A stretch of 57,886 nt of DNA, from IMG/VR virus record IMGVR_UViG_3300045973_000815, positions 1 to 57,886 of that record; one strand, written 5' to 3'. Of this stretch, positions 48,870 through 56,740 are shown piece by piece (within the stretch, counting starts at the first letter, position 1; each line of letters opens with the position of its first letter). The notes under the pieces are model-generated. The model saw nothing but the letters and a program-made list of their open reading frames with translations. It was not told the origin of the DNA and made no database searches. The DNA is from a virus. The position numbers and the translations under genes were made by a program.

Positions 48870-49247
48870 ATGAGCGACGCCCCCCACGCCGCCCCCTGCA
48901 GTGAATGCCAGCGGGTAGTTGCAGATCGTCTGGATGCCATCGAGCGGAAGATGCGCGAGCACTTTTCGCCCACTCTGGATGACCACGAGGACCGCCTGGA
49001 CAAGATCGAGCCGCAGCTGGATACGGTGCGGCGCGACCTCATTGCAGTGCGTGCCGACATGGGCACCGTGCGCAGCGAGGTGTCGGGGCTTCGCACCGAC
49101 GTGGGGCGCATCGCAAATGCGCAGACGGCCCAGTCGCTGCTGCAGGAGAAGACCTTCGACGTCCTGGCCACCGTCTCCAAGCACGTCAAGCGCCTCATCG
49201 AGATTCAGGAGCCTCGCAGCATCATCGTGGAGGCCTCCAATGGATGA
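48870..49247 (+). CDS. Coiled-coil protein before the lysis cassette
   Basis: 125 residues from ATG 48870. After CSECQRVVADRLDAIERKM, heptads run through DLDTVRRDLIAVRADMGTVRSEVSGLRTDVGRIANAQ. TTAAGT-like -10 (TTAAGT, 48857-48862) lies 7 bases before ATG. May be a lysis accessory or fibre-assembly protein. Confidence 0.6.
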   Translation: MSDAPHAAPCSECQRVVADRLDAIERKMREHFSPTLDDHEDRLDKIEPQLDTVRRDLIAVRADMGTVRSEVSGLRTDVGRIANAQTAQSLLQEKTFDVLATVSKHVKRLIEIQEPRSIIVEASNG

Positions 49248-49629
49248 CGGCTCGGTGGAGCTCCTGAAGCTGGTGGGCACGGGCGGCGGCGGCATCGTCG
49301 CGTGGAAGATCGTCGAGACGCTCATCGGCGCTCGCTTCAAGAAGGCCGACAAGACCGAAGAGCACGCAGAGGCGGCGAAGGTCCAGGCCGAGCGGGCTGT
49401 CGCCGAGGACGTGAAGCAGCTCCGGGCGGACATGTCGGAGGTGAAGACCGACCTGCGCGTCCTGCTCGAGAAGCTCTCGCGGAACGACGAGGAAGTCCGG
49501 GCGGTGAAGGCCCGCGTCGAGGGCCTGTCGTCGAACTACGGCGCGAGGCTCGCTGCGCTCGAGGCCACCGTCGTCGAGGTGAAGACGAAGCTGGCGTCGG
49601 TTGAGGACTCGCGGAGGGTTCGCAAGTGA
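49240..49629 (+). CDS. Coiled-coil membrane-associated protein
   Basis: 129 residues from ATG 49240. A short hydrophobic N-terminal part (LLKLVGTGGGGIVAWKIVETLIGARF) precedes a long coiled coil (EHAEAAKVQAERAVAEDVKQLRADMSEVKTDLRVLLEKL). The shape is that of an i-spanin or holin partner, but no Cys/Pro hallmark proves it. Confidence 0.55.
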   Translation: MDDGSVELLKLVGTGGGGIVAWKIVETLIGARFKKADKTEEHAEAAKVQAERAVAEDVKQLRADMSEVKTDLRVLLEKLSRNDEEVRAVKARVEGLSSNYGARLAALEATVVEVKTKLASVEDSRRVRK

Positions 49630-50168
49630 CGCCCCTGCGCTTCGACGAGAAGGTGGTGGACGCCGCGCTGCGGCAGGTCGGCCTCCCGTACGTCTGGGCC
49701 GGAAACGGCGACTGGGCTGTGCGCGTCGACCCGCTGGACGGCCAGGCGAAGAACGTACCGGTGCGCCAGCTTGGCTGCGACTCGCTGGCGTTCGATTGCG
49801 TCGGCCTGGTGAAGTGGGCAGCGCTGGCGTCGGGCGCCCCTGACCTCCGAGGCTGGTGGAACGCGGACCACCTCTGGCACCTGCTGCCCGACATGGAGCC
49901 GACCGAGCAGCCTGGCTGGAATCGGCTCATCTTCTTCGGCTCGAACGGGCGCGCGTCGCACATCGAGCTCGACCTGGGTCGTGGCGTGTCGCTCGGCGCA
50001 GCTGGCGGCGACCACACCACCCTTACCTACGCAGACGCGCTGAAGCGCGGAGCTCGCGTCCGGGTCGCCCGCATCACGCGCGGCGACGTGCTGGGCTACC
50101 GAAGCCTGGCAGCTGTGCTTCGCCTCCCGGTCCGCCCGGGTCCATTCCCCGTCACGCTTTCCACCTGA
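49626..50168 (+). CDS. NlpC/P60-type endolysin
   Basis: 180 residues from GTG 49626. AALRQVGLPYVWAGNGDWAV, FDCVGLVKWAALASGA (catalytic Cys) and ASHIELDLGRG (catalytic His) follow the NlpC/P60 order, although the Cys box reads FDC with the usual Ser replaced by the Val-Gly-Leu helix start. It cleaves peptide stems of the cell wall. The next gene is a membrane protein, so this is the lysis cassette. Confidence 0.85.
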   Translation: MTPLRFDEKVVDAALRQVGLPYVWAGNGDWAVRVDPLDGQAKNVPVRQLGCDSLAFDCVGLVKWAALASGAPDLRGWWNADHLWHLLPDMEPTEQPGWNRLIFFGSNGRASHIELDLGRGVSLGAAGGDHTTLTYADALKRGARVRVARITRGDVLGYRSLAAVLRLPVRPGPFPVTLST

Positions 50169-50174
50169 GGTTCA

Positions 50175-50190
50175 ATGCAAACGTTTGCAC
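50175..50190. promoter_or_regulatory. Dispersed 16-bp palindrome, site 8, over a start codon
   Basis: ATGCAAACGTTTGCAC. The first three bases are the start codon of the membrane lysis protein, so binding here would cover its translation start region or a promoter just upstream. Confidence 0.75.
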
Positions 50191-50765
50191 TGCGCGCCGT
50201 CCGCTTCGCCATCACGTTCATCGGCTTCTCCCTGGTCCTCGCGGCCGTCGTCCTGCCCATCCAGGCCTTCGGGGCTGACGCACCAATTCCCCCGCCCGAG
50301 CCTTCGACGTGGGGCCTGGTCTGGCAGGGCCTCATCGGCCTCGCCGGCACCGTCCTGACGGTCGTCATGGCCATCATCGGCTCCGCCATCCGCGCGAAGG
50401 CGAAGGACTCCAAGTTCGGCGCCATCGTCAGCCAGTTGTGGGTGATGGTGCAGGCGGCCGTTGCGCACGCCGAGGCGGACCTCCGCCCGAAGCTGCAGAA
50501 GGCGCTCGAGGACGGTAGCTTGTCGCCCGAGGAAGGCGTGGAGTTGAAGAAGGCCGTCATCGACGAGCTCAAGATCATCGGCGCGGAGCAACTCCAGGGC
50601 CTCGTGAAGTCGTTCGGGTTGCCCGAGGGCGCCATCAACACGATGCTGTCGGGCCTCGTCGAGCGCGCCGTCTCGCTGCTGAAGGTGACGCCGGTGCCCT
50701 CTCCGCTGGCCACCACGTCGCCAGGTGAGGCGCCTGCGCCGGTTGCGCCAGCGTCCCCTCAGTAG
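50175..50765 (+). CDS. Holin-like membrane protein
   Basis: 196 residues from ATG 50175. An N-terminal signal-like segment (FAITFIGFSLVLAAVVLPIQAFGADA) and a second hydrophobic helix (GLVWQGLIGLAGTVLTVVMAIIGSAI) are followed by an amphipathic helical body and a Pro-rich end. Two hydrophobic segments next to an endolysin suggest a holin, though it is long for one. Confidence 0.6.
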   Translation: MQTFALRAVRFAITFIGFSLVLAAVVLPIQAFGADAPIPPPEPSTWGLVWQGLIGLAGTVLTVVMAIIGSAIRAKAKDSKFGAIVSQLWVMVQAAVAHAEADLRPKLQKALEDGSLSPEEGVELKKAVIDELKIIGAEQLQGLVKSFGLPEGAINTMLSGLVERAVSLLKVTPVPSPLATTSPGEAPAPVAPASPQ

Positions 50766-50839
50766 CCCACCCCGGGGAGACCGTCGCGTCTGACGCCCCC
50801 AGGCTGGACCCGGTCAAGCAGGACGTCCGGGACGGCCTG

Positions 50840-51043
50840 ATGCGGGCGGAGGCGCTGCCGGTCGGCGGTGGGTACGTCGAAGCCAGCGCGGGTTTCGACC
50901 TCCGTCGTGGACTGAATGCAGCGGCCTTCGCCCGCATCGAGGCTGGCGCACATCCGCTGCGCCCGTTGACGTTGTTCGGATACGCCGAGACACACTTCAT
51001 GGGCGACCTCGAGGCTGGCGTCGGAGCGCGTCTGGCCTGGTGA
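50840..51043 (+). CDS. Small outer-membrane-like protein
   Basis: 67 residues from ATG 50840. FARIEAGAHPLRPLTLFGYAETHFMGDLEAGVGARLAW has alternating polar/apolar strands with a terminal W, like a two-hairpin beta barrel piece often encoded in phage lysis regions. The frame is open back to 50762 but has no start codon there. Confidence 0.5.
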   Translation: MRAEALPVGGGYVEASAGFDLRRGLNAAAFARIEAGAHPLRPLTLFGYAETHFMGDLEAGVGARLAW

Positions 51044-51109
51044 TGATCCGCCGCAGCTGGTGCTGATCGCACCTGTTGCGCGGTCGCCTGCGTCGGTAGC
51101 TTGCTGGGC

Positions 51110-51538
51110 ATGGGCAAGTCCACGACCTTCAGCAATGACCTCCTCAAGGCGATCCTGAATGCGACGCCGATCGCCAACCTGCTCGACAACGCAGCTACGG
51201 CTCCGCTGACGAACCTATACGTCGCGCTCCACAGCGCCGACCCAGGCGCTGGTGGCACGCAGTCCACCAACGAGATCGCCTACACCGGCTACGCGCGTGT
51301 CGCGGTGCTGCGCACGTCGGGCGGTTGGATTGTCACCAGCACCAGCGTCAGCCCGGCTGCCACCGTCAGCTTCCCTGCAGGCACTGCCGGTACTGGGACG
51401 GCGACGTTCTGGAGCGTCGGTGTCGCTGCATCGGGCGCCACGAAGATTCTCTACTCGGGCCCCGTCTCGCCCAGCATCGCGTGCGGCGCCGGAATCACGC
51501 CGCAGTTGACGACGGCCAGCACCATCACCGAGAGCTGA
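51110..51538 (+). CDS. Small virion protein of a common phage family
   Basis: 142 residues from ATG 51110. STTFSNDLLKAILNATPIANLLDNAATAPLTNLYVALHSADPGAGG...NEIAYTGYARV is a familiar sequence in many phages (often annotated as tail fibre or structural protein). TTGCGC (51075-51080), 16 bases, TAGCTT (51097-51102), then 7 bases to ATG form a complete leaderless promoter. Confidence 0.75.
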   Translation: MGKSTTFSNDLLKAILNATPIANLLDNAATAPLTNLYVALHSADPGAGGTQSTNEIAYTGYARVAVLRTSGGWIVTSTSVSPAATVSFPAGTAGTGTATFWSVGVAASGATKILYSGPVSPSIACGAGITPQLTTASTITES

Positions 51539-51539
51539 T

Positions 51540-51743
51540 ATGGAACCGGTCGCCACCATCACGCTGACGCTGCGCAAGAACGGGGAGCTCGATGTCTCGG
51601 GCCCCACCGCAAACCGGCTCGTCTTCCTCGGCATGCTCGAGCTCGCCCGCGACTCGGTGAACCACTACCACCATGAGGCCAGCAAGCTGGTGCAGCCCGC
51701 CGGCCCGCGCCTCGCTGAAGTCCTGAAGGGGAGCCCCCGATGA
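51540..51743 (+). CDS. Small protein of unknown function
   Basis: 67 residues from ATG 51540. A strand pair (PVATITLTLRKNGELDVSGP) followed by a helix (RLVFLGMLELARDSVNHYHH). Four-base overlap with the endonuclease gene. Confidence 0.6.
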   Translation: MEPVATITLTLRKNGELDVSGPTANRLVFLGMLELARDSVNHYHHEASKLVQPAGPRLAEVLKGSPR

Positions 51744-52222
51744 GGCACGCCCCGCCACCCATCCCGATGCTCGAGCGAGACGATCTGCTGTACTTGGCAG
51801 GCATCTTCGACGGCGAGGGCTGCTGCTCGATCTCCAAGCACCGCGCGCACGCGGGCCGCGACTACTTCTCGTACACGCCGAGTTGGAAGATCGTCCTCAC
51901 CCACGAGGAGACGATCAGCTTCCTCGCCTCGAAGCTCGGCCGCCCCTACGCGTTTCAGAAGGCACGCGTGGGGAAGAACTGGAAGAACTCCTACCGGCTG
52001 CTCATCAACGACTTCGTCGGCATCCACACCGTTCTTCAGCAACTGCTCCCGCACCTGCACGTCAAGCGCGACGCCGCGATCGTCATGATCCGCTTCTGCG
52101 AGTCGCGGATGCGGAAGCCGGGCGACGCCTACCACCGTCCCTTCACCGAAGCGGACATCGCCATGCATCTGTCGCTTCGCGGCTTGAACGCGAAGGGCAT
52201 CACCGCACCCGAGGAGGTGTAA
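51740..52222 (+). CDS. Free-standing LAGLIDADG homing endonuclease
   Basis: 160 residues from ATG 51740. LLYLAGIFDGEGCCSISKH is the LAGLIDADG helix with its acidic Asp/Glu; a single motif means it works as a dimer. YTPSWKIVLTHEETISFLASKLG and YRLLINDFVGIHTVLQQLLPHL are the conserved following strands and helix. No intron or intein surrounds it; it sits between virion genes and may spread the neighbouring DNA by cutting phages that lack it. Confidence 0.88.
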   Translation: MRHAPPPIPMLERDDLLYLAGIFDGEGCCSISKHRAHAGRDYFSYTPSWKIVLTHEETISFLASKLGRPYAFQKARVGKNWKNSYRLLINDFVGIHTVLQQLLPHLHVKRDAAIVMIRFCESRMRKPGDAYHRPFTEADIAMHLSLRGLNAKGITAPEEV

Positions 52223-52223
52223 T

Positions 52224-52790
52224 TTGTCGCTTCAGACCTGGCAGGAAACCCTCGTTGTCGGCACCACGGACGGCCCCACGCTCACCGCGGCGGCGCGTGC
52301 GAGCTGTATCCCCGTCGCGAACAGAATCATTTTGCCCAACAACTACTTCTACGTCGGGCGCATCCTGAAGATCATGATGAGCGGCCGCATCTCGTGCGCC
52401 GTCACCACGCCAGGCACCGCAAGGTTCGATATCTGCCTCGGGTCGGCCGGCACGACCATCGTGTTCGACACATTGGCGCTGGGCCTCAACATCGTCGCGA
52501 AGACGACGGTGCCCTGGTACTTCGAGTGCAAGTTGGTGTGCCGCTCGGTGGGCAATGCGACCGCGACCACGTTCTTCCCGTTCGGCGCGTACTTCGCGTC
52601 GGAAGCGGTGGTCGGCAGCGCGCTCCCTGCGGCTGGCGGCAACGGCTCGCTGCTCGTGCCCGTCGCGGCTCCTGCAGTCGGCGCCGGATTCGACAACACG
52701 GCGGCCTCGGCCCTCGATGTGTTTTTCACGCAGACCGTGGCCACCGGCAGCTTGACCGTCCACAACTACCAAGTCGATTCGTTGAATTAG
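52224..52790 (+). CDS. Virion protein, beta-rich
   Basis: 188 residues from TTG 52224 behind a strong GAGGAGGTG; no ATG/GTG fits. LQTWQETLVVGTTDGPTLTAAARASCIP, FDICLGSAGTTIVFDTLALGLNIVAKTTVPWYFECKLVCRSVG is the jelly-roll-like pattern of a structural protein often seen near fibre genes. Confidence 0.7.
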   Translation: MSLQTWQETLVVGTTDGPTLTAAARASCIPVANRIILPNNYFYVGRILKIMMSGRISCAVTTPGTARFDICLGSAGTTIVFDTLALGLNIVAKTTVPWYFECKLVCRSVGNATATTFFPFGAYFASEAVVGSALPAAGGNGSLLVPVAAPAVGAGFDNTAASALDVFFTQTVATGSLTVHNYQVDSLN

Positions 52791-52801
52791 TCGGAGGCGT
52801 C

Positions 52802-53212
52802 ATGCCCATCCAGTCGGGACGTGTCGGTGCCAGCGGCGTCGTGGGGGTGCCTGCGCTGCGCACGGCGTCCTCGCTGGACCCGTCGCGTGCCATGCGCGCC
52901 AGCGGCGGCGGCCCGATGGGGAGCGGCATCCTGCGCAGCGGCTGGCGGCCTGCGCCGTTCAGGTCGCCTACCCTCGACGACCACGGGAACGTCATCACGG
53001 GCGTCACCCGCGACAGCACGGGCACGCCGCTGCCCTCGGTGACGGTCGACTTGTACCTGACAGCCACTGACCAGCGCGTCGACAGCACCGTCAGCGACGG
53101 CGCGGGGAACTTTACCTTCGGCGCGACGGCAGGCCCCTACTACTTGGTCGCGTACAAGGTGGGCACGCCCGACGTCAGCGGCACCTCGGTGAACACGCTC
53201 ACGGGGGTCTGA
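52802..53212 (+). CDS. Virion protein with carboxypeptidase-regulatory-like domain
   Basis: 136 residues from ATG 52802, behind CGGAGGCGTC. The N-terminus is flexible; the end GNVITGVTRDSTGTPLPSVTVDLYLTATDQRVDSTVSDGAGNFTFGATAGPYYLVAYKVGTPDVSGTS is a CarboxypepD_reg-like Greek-key domain. Confidence 0.7.
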   Translation: MPIQSGRVGASGVVGVPALRTASSLDPSRAMRASGGGPMGSGILRSGWRPAPFRSPTLDDHGNVITGVTRDSTGTPLPSVTVDLYLTATDQRVDSTVSDGAGNFTFGATAGPYYLVAYKVGTPDVSGTSVNTLTGV

Positions 53213-53216
53213 CCTC

Positions 53217-54506
53217 GTGGTCGATGTCTTCCTCTACTCCGGTGCGGCATCGCCCACCGACGTAGTGCTCAGTGACCCAACAGTCCTGCGCACTTCTGGC
53301 GGAATCGTCTCGGCAACCGGCGCAGCTGCTGGCAGCGCGAGTGCGAGCGGTACCGGCGCGTCGACGGCAGAGTCCATTGCGAGCTCGACTGGCGTGGGCT
53401 CCGCCTCCGCAGTCGGGGCGACGGGCGGCAGTACCGTCTCTGCCACCGGCACTGCTGCAGGCACGGGTGCGGCATCGGCGGTTGGCGCGTCCCTCGTCGC
53501 GGCGACAGGTACATCCACAGGCGTCGGTTCCGCTGTAGGCACAGGGCTGGCTCTCGCCCCTGCAACTGCCACCTCTGTAGGCGTCGGCGCAGCAACCGCT
53601 ACGGGCGCAAGCCAGGCCGCGTCCACGGCGAGCTCTCCCGGCATCGGTGCAGCGGCGGCAACTGGCGCCTCACTCGCAGCCAGCGTGGGCACCAGCGCCG
53701 GCGTCGGCGCGGCGGCTGCGTCCAGCAGCTCTGGCACGACGTCGCAGGCCGTTGGCACGTCGGCGGGAACAGGTGCTGCCGCTGCGACTGGCGCGGCCCT
53801 CTCGGCCAGTGTCGGCACGTCAGCAGGCGTTGGCGCAGTAGCTGCGACCGGGGCGGCACTCGATGCGGCCACTGCGACGTCGGCTGGCGTCGGTGCGGCG
53901 TCAGCCACGGGGCGCTCTTTGGCTGCCTCTGTGGCGGCCAGCGCGGGCGCTGGTTCCGCATCGGCCGTCGGCCAGGCGTTGGGTGGGGGTTCGACTGCCA
54001 GCGCGTCAGGGGCGGCCGTGGCGGCGGCTGTGGGGGCGTCCCTGGTTGCGGCTGTCGCGACGTCGGCAGGCGGCGCCGTACCTACTGGCGTCGGGGCTGC
54101 TCGAGCGGCTGCCACTGGAACTTCGGCTGGCGCTGGCGCAGCGACTGCTACGGCTGCCTCAGTTGCGGCTGGCACGGGCACCTCGACGGGTACCTCGACG
54201 ACAGCGGCCACCGGAGCCTTCAGCTTCAGCGGCAACGTCGGCGCGGCTGCGGGTACGTCCACCGTCAGCGGCGTGGGGCGCGCCCTGGTGGCTGCGACGG
54301 GCACGGCCAGCGGCACCTCAACCGCCCTCGCCGTCTTCGCGGGCGTGACGGGTGACGTCGCCGGGGCTGTGGTGCTGCTGGGCAACGGGCGCACGTCCGT
54401 CGTCATCACCTCCCCCAGTGCGGCCTCGGGTGCAGCAGTTGCTGGGCGTGGCTCCACTGGCTCGACAGTGCTGGGCAGCGGCGTCACGCGCGCGCTGGTA
54501 GGGTGA
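53217..54506 (+). CDS. Repetitive Ala/Gly/Ser/Thr fibre protein
   Basis: 429 residues from GTG 53217. About 17 imperfect 20-23-residue repeats of the form ATGTSxGVGAAxATGAAL make up most of the protein. The repeats look like a regular beta-solenoid; nucleotide copies have drifted so protein-level selection is likely. The N-terminal 30 residues (VFLYSGAASPTDVVLSDPTVLR) match the start of small phage adaptor proteins. Likely a surface fibre. Confidence 0.75.
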   Translation: MVDVFLYSGAASPTDVVLSDPTVLRTSGGIVSATGAAAGSASASGTGASTAESIASSTGVGSASAVGATGGSTVSATGTAAGTGAASAVGASLVAATGTSTGVGSAVGTGLALAPATATSVGVGAATATGASQAASTASSPGIGAAAATGASLAASVGTSAGVGAAAASSSSGTTSQAVGTSAGTGAAAATGAALSASVGTSAGVGAVAATGAALDAATATSAGVGAASATGRSLAASVAASAGAGSASAVGQALGGGSTASASGAAVAAAVGASLVAAVATSAGGAVPTGVGAARAAATGTSAGAGAATATAASVAAGTGTSTGTSTTAATGAFSFSGNVGAAAGTSTVSGVGRALVAATGTASGTSTALAVFAGVTGDVAGAVVLLGNGRTSVVITSPSAASGAAVAGRGSTGSTVLGSGVTRALVG

Positions 54507-54510
54507 CGCC

Positions 54511-54831
54511 ATGGCTGACGACTTCACCATCGCGAAGGGCGACCTCCTGCCGGTGCTCGAGGCAGAGTTGCAGCCGGCGCCAGGGCAGACATTCACCCTC
54601 GCCGGGGCCACCGTCATGTTCCGCATGTGGAGCAAGCGCGCAGTCGCCGACAAAGTGAATGCGCCATGCACCATCATCGACGCAGTGGCGCGCACCGTCC
54701 GCTACACTTGGCTGGCGGGAGACACGGACACCGCCGAGGGCTACCTCGGTCAATTCGTCGTCACCTTCCCCGGTGGCAACGTCCAGCACTTCCCCAACGA
54801 CACGGCGAAAGTCATCCGCGTCACTCCTTGA
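54511..54831 (+). CDS. BppU-like immunoglobulin-type virion protein
   Basis: 106 residues from ATG 54511. FTIAKGDLLPVLEAELQPAPGQTFTLAGATVMFRMW is the BppU N-terminal pattern (KGDxxPxL...Fxx...V.F.M). TAGGGT (54499-54504) ends 6 bases before ATG. It overlaps the convergent ParB-like gene by 11 bases at the 3' end. Confidence 0.75.
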   Translation: MADDFTIAKGDLLPVLEAELQPAPGQTFTLAGATVMFRMWSKRAVADKVNAPCTIIDAVARTVRYTWLAGDTDTAEGYLGQFVVTFPGGNVQHFPNDTAKVIRVTP

Positions 54832-55834
54832 AGAGGCCGTCCGCTTCGACGAGGGCGCGCGCCGTCTTCTCCACCTCGGCCAGCGACAGCCCGTAGATGC
54901 GGGCCACCACCTTCGCGGCGCCGTCCGTCTCGAGCCACTGCGCCAGCACCGCGTCGACCAAGAGCGCGCGGAGGCGTGCGCCGGTGACGTTGCCCAGTCC
55001 GCGCACCCCGTTCAGTTGCAGGCGGGCTGCGACGGCTGGACTCTCCGAGAGGGCCGACAGCAGGAGCCGCACCTCAGCATCATCGAGCGCCGTCTTCCGC
55101 TGGACAGCATCACCCACGCGGGTGAGGAGGAGCGCATGTGTACGCGTTTGCACTTCGCGCTCTGCGACGGCCGGGCTCGTTGGAGTCGAGCGCCTCCGCT
55201 GCTCCGCGCGGGACGTCTCTGGCATGAAGCGCCGCTGCACCAGCTTCTGCACCGCACGGACAGGCAGCGCACCACCGGCCGACTTCTGGGCGTCTTCTAC
55301 GGCCTTCAGTGCGGCCAGCTGGGGCTTCTCGCCCTTCACGCGGGCGATGGCCACGGCTGACGCCTCCGACGCGATGCGGCCAGCAAGGAAGGCCTTGCGT
55401 GCTTCAGGCACCAGGTCGCGCAACTTCAAGACGGTGAAGACGCTCGAGCGGCTGATGCCCAGGCGCTCGGCCACCTGATCGCCAGTCAGCCCGCCCACCT
55501 TCATCAGGCGCTCGTACCCCTCGGCCAGCTCCAGCGGATGCACGTCGGCGCGGGCCAGGTTCTCCGTCAACTGCGCCTCGAGCACCTCGACGTCCGTCAT
55601 CACGCGCACGATGACGGGCACCGTCTTGAGGCCTGCCAGCTTCGCAGCACGGAAGCGCCGGTGGCCGAAGACAAGCTCCAACTCTCCATCGACGATGCGG
55701 GCCACCAGTGGCTGCAGGACGCCCTGGATTCGAAGGCTGTCGGCCAACTCGGTGAGGTCGCCGAACAACTTGCGTGGGTTTGTTGGACTCTCCCTCAGCT
55801 TCGACAGGGGTACCTGCTCCAGTGAGTTCGCCAT
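54821..55834 (-). CDS. ParB/Spo0J-domain protein, compact
   Basis: 337 residues from ATG 55834 (GTG 55843 possible). [29 protein letters not shown] and ENLARADVHPLELAEGYERLM are the three ParB boxes; a KorB/ParB helix-turn-helix follows (TGDQVAERLGISRSSVFTVLKL). The length and full domain set are those of a chromosomal-type ParB, without ParA. Palindrome site 9 lies inside its own gene. Confidence 0.88.
   Translation of the reverse strand: MANSLEQVPLSKLRESPTNPRKLFGDLTELADSLRIQGVLQPLVARIVDGELELVFGHRRFRAAKLAGLKTVPVIVRVMTDVEVLEAQLTENLARADVHPLELAEGYERLMKVGGLTGDQVAERLGISRSSVFTVLKLRDLVPEARKAFLAGRIASEASAVAIARVKGEKPQLAALKAVEDAQKSAGGALPVRAVQKLVQRRFMPETSRAEQRRRSTPTSPAVAEREVQTRTHALLLTRVGDAVQRKTALDDAEVRLLLSALSESPAVAARLQLNGVRGLGNVTGARLRALLVDAVLAQWLETDGAAKVVARIYGLSLAEVEKTARALVEADGLFKE
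55138..55153. promoter_or_regulatory. Dispersed 16-bp palindrome, site 9
   Basis: GTGTACGCGTTTGCAC, inside the compact ParB gene. Confidence 0.7.
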
Positions 55835-55929
55835 GCTTGCCACCTACCACGCCAAGAAACAGGCGTGAATCGAATGGGCGATGACCATCAAATGAAGAGG
55901 CAAAAGTATAAGTGCGGAAGAAAGACGAA

Positions 55930-55959
55930 GCCCCCGCCAACCGGGAGGGTGGCAGGGGC
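55930..55959 (-). terminator. Hairpin between leftward genes
   Basis: GCCCC (55930-55934) and GCCA (55936-55939) pair with TGGC (55950-55953) and GGGGC (55955-55959), each with one unpaired base between. On the minus strand it is followed by TTCGTCTTTC. It follows the helix-turn-helix gene (ends 56004) and precedes the ParB gene, whose A/T-rich 55835-55925 leader probably holds its promoter. Confidence 0.55.
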
Positions 55960-56003
55960 CTCGTGGGCACGCGGCTGGGTGGGAAGGCCGGCGCCTCTTC
56001 GGG

Positions 56004-56438
56004 TCAGGCGACTCTTCGGTACACGCGAGAGAGGAACCCGCGCTCGTTCTCCTGACGCAGCTGGTGCTCTACCTCTGCCAGGGCCTCCAGCTTCGCCATC
56101 ACGCGGTGCACGGTGGTGGGGCTCGAGCCACAGCGCGCGGAGATGACGGCCGCAGACAGGTACTCCGTCGATGAAAGCACCTGAGCCACGTCGGCCAGGC
56201 GATTCGATGTCTTCCCGCCCTTACGTTTAGCGCCCATGACCTCCAACTGCGCGCGAAGCCTGCGCAACTCCGCGCGCTGTGCGGCAATGACGCCCGACCG
56301 CTCGAGGGGAGAGAATTCACCGTGCTCGACGGCGTCGACCGCAAAGACGTCGCCGCACCAGCAGCACACGCGCTCAGCAGGCGCCGAGTCGTGAAGGCAG
56401 TGCCCTCCGCACAGGTTTGGGTTCTCTCTGCAACTCAC
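56004..56438 (-). CDS. Zinc-finger/helix-turn-helix regulator
   Basis: 144 residues from GTG 56438, overlapping the previous stop. N-terminal CRENPNLCGGHCLHD and RVCCWCGDVF cysteine pairs, a coiled coil (AAQRAELRRLRAQLEVM), then a helix-turn-helix (YLSAAVISARCGSSPTTVHRVMAKLEALAEVE). Looks like a DNA-binding regulator of the leftward early operon. Confidence 0.65.
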   Translation of the reverse strand: MSCRENPNLCGGHCLHDSAPAERVCCWCGDVFAVDAVEHGEFSPLERSGVIAAQRAELRRLRAQLEVMGAKRKGGKTSNRLADVAQVLSSTEYLSAAVISARCGSSPTTVHRVMAKLEALAEVEHQLRQENERGFLSRVYRRVA

Positions 56439-56740
56439 GCGTCGAGTTCCTCGCCCTCGTCCTCTTCCGCCTCGCTGCCGTCGCCGACGGCAGTCACCTT
56501 CAGCACCGCATCGCGCTCCGTCAGCGTCAACACCAGCGGAGGCTGCGCGGTCTCGTCGCGGTAGATGGTCTTCCCATGGGTGCGGGCGACCTCCAGCAAC
56601 TTCGCCTTCGCCGCCTTCTCCTCGACGAGCGCAGCCACGCGCGCGTCGCGCTTCTCGACGTACAGCTCGAGCGCCGCGTCCAACTCGGGGATGGTTTCGC
56701 GCTCGACACCTGGGAGTTCTGTCTGCTTCGCCTTCTTCAC
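56435..56740 (-). CDS. Small acidic protein
   Basis: 101 residues from ATG 56740. Helical N-terminal half (IPELDAALELYVEKRDARVAALVEEKAAKAKLLEVA), a beta pair (KTIYRDETAQPPLVLTLTERDAVLKVTAV) and a strongly acidic tail (SEAEEDEGEELDA). Reminiscent of phage single-strand-DNA-binding or mimic proteins, but not assignable. Confidence 0.65.
   Translation of the reverse strand: MKKAKQTELPGVERETIPELDAALELYVEKRDARVAALVEEKAAKAKLLEVARTHGKTIYRDETAQPPLVLTLTERDAVLKVTAVGDGSEAEEDEGEELDA

Noticed and set aside
53234-54487. Long minus-strand frame opposite the repeat protein
   Set aside because: Pro/Ala/Val-rich mirror of the repeats; no start signal.
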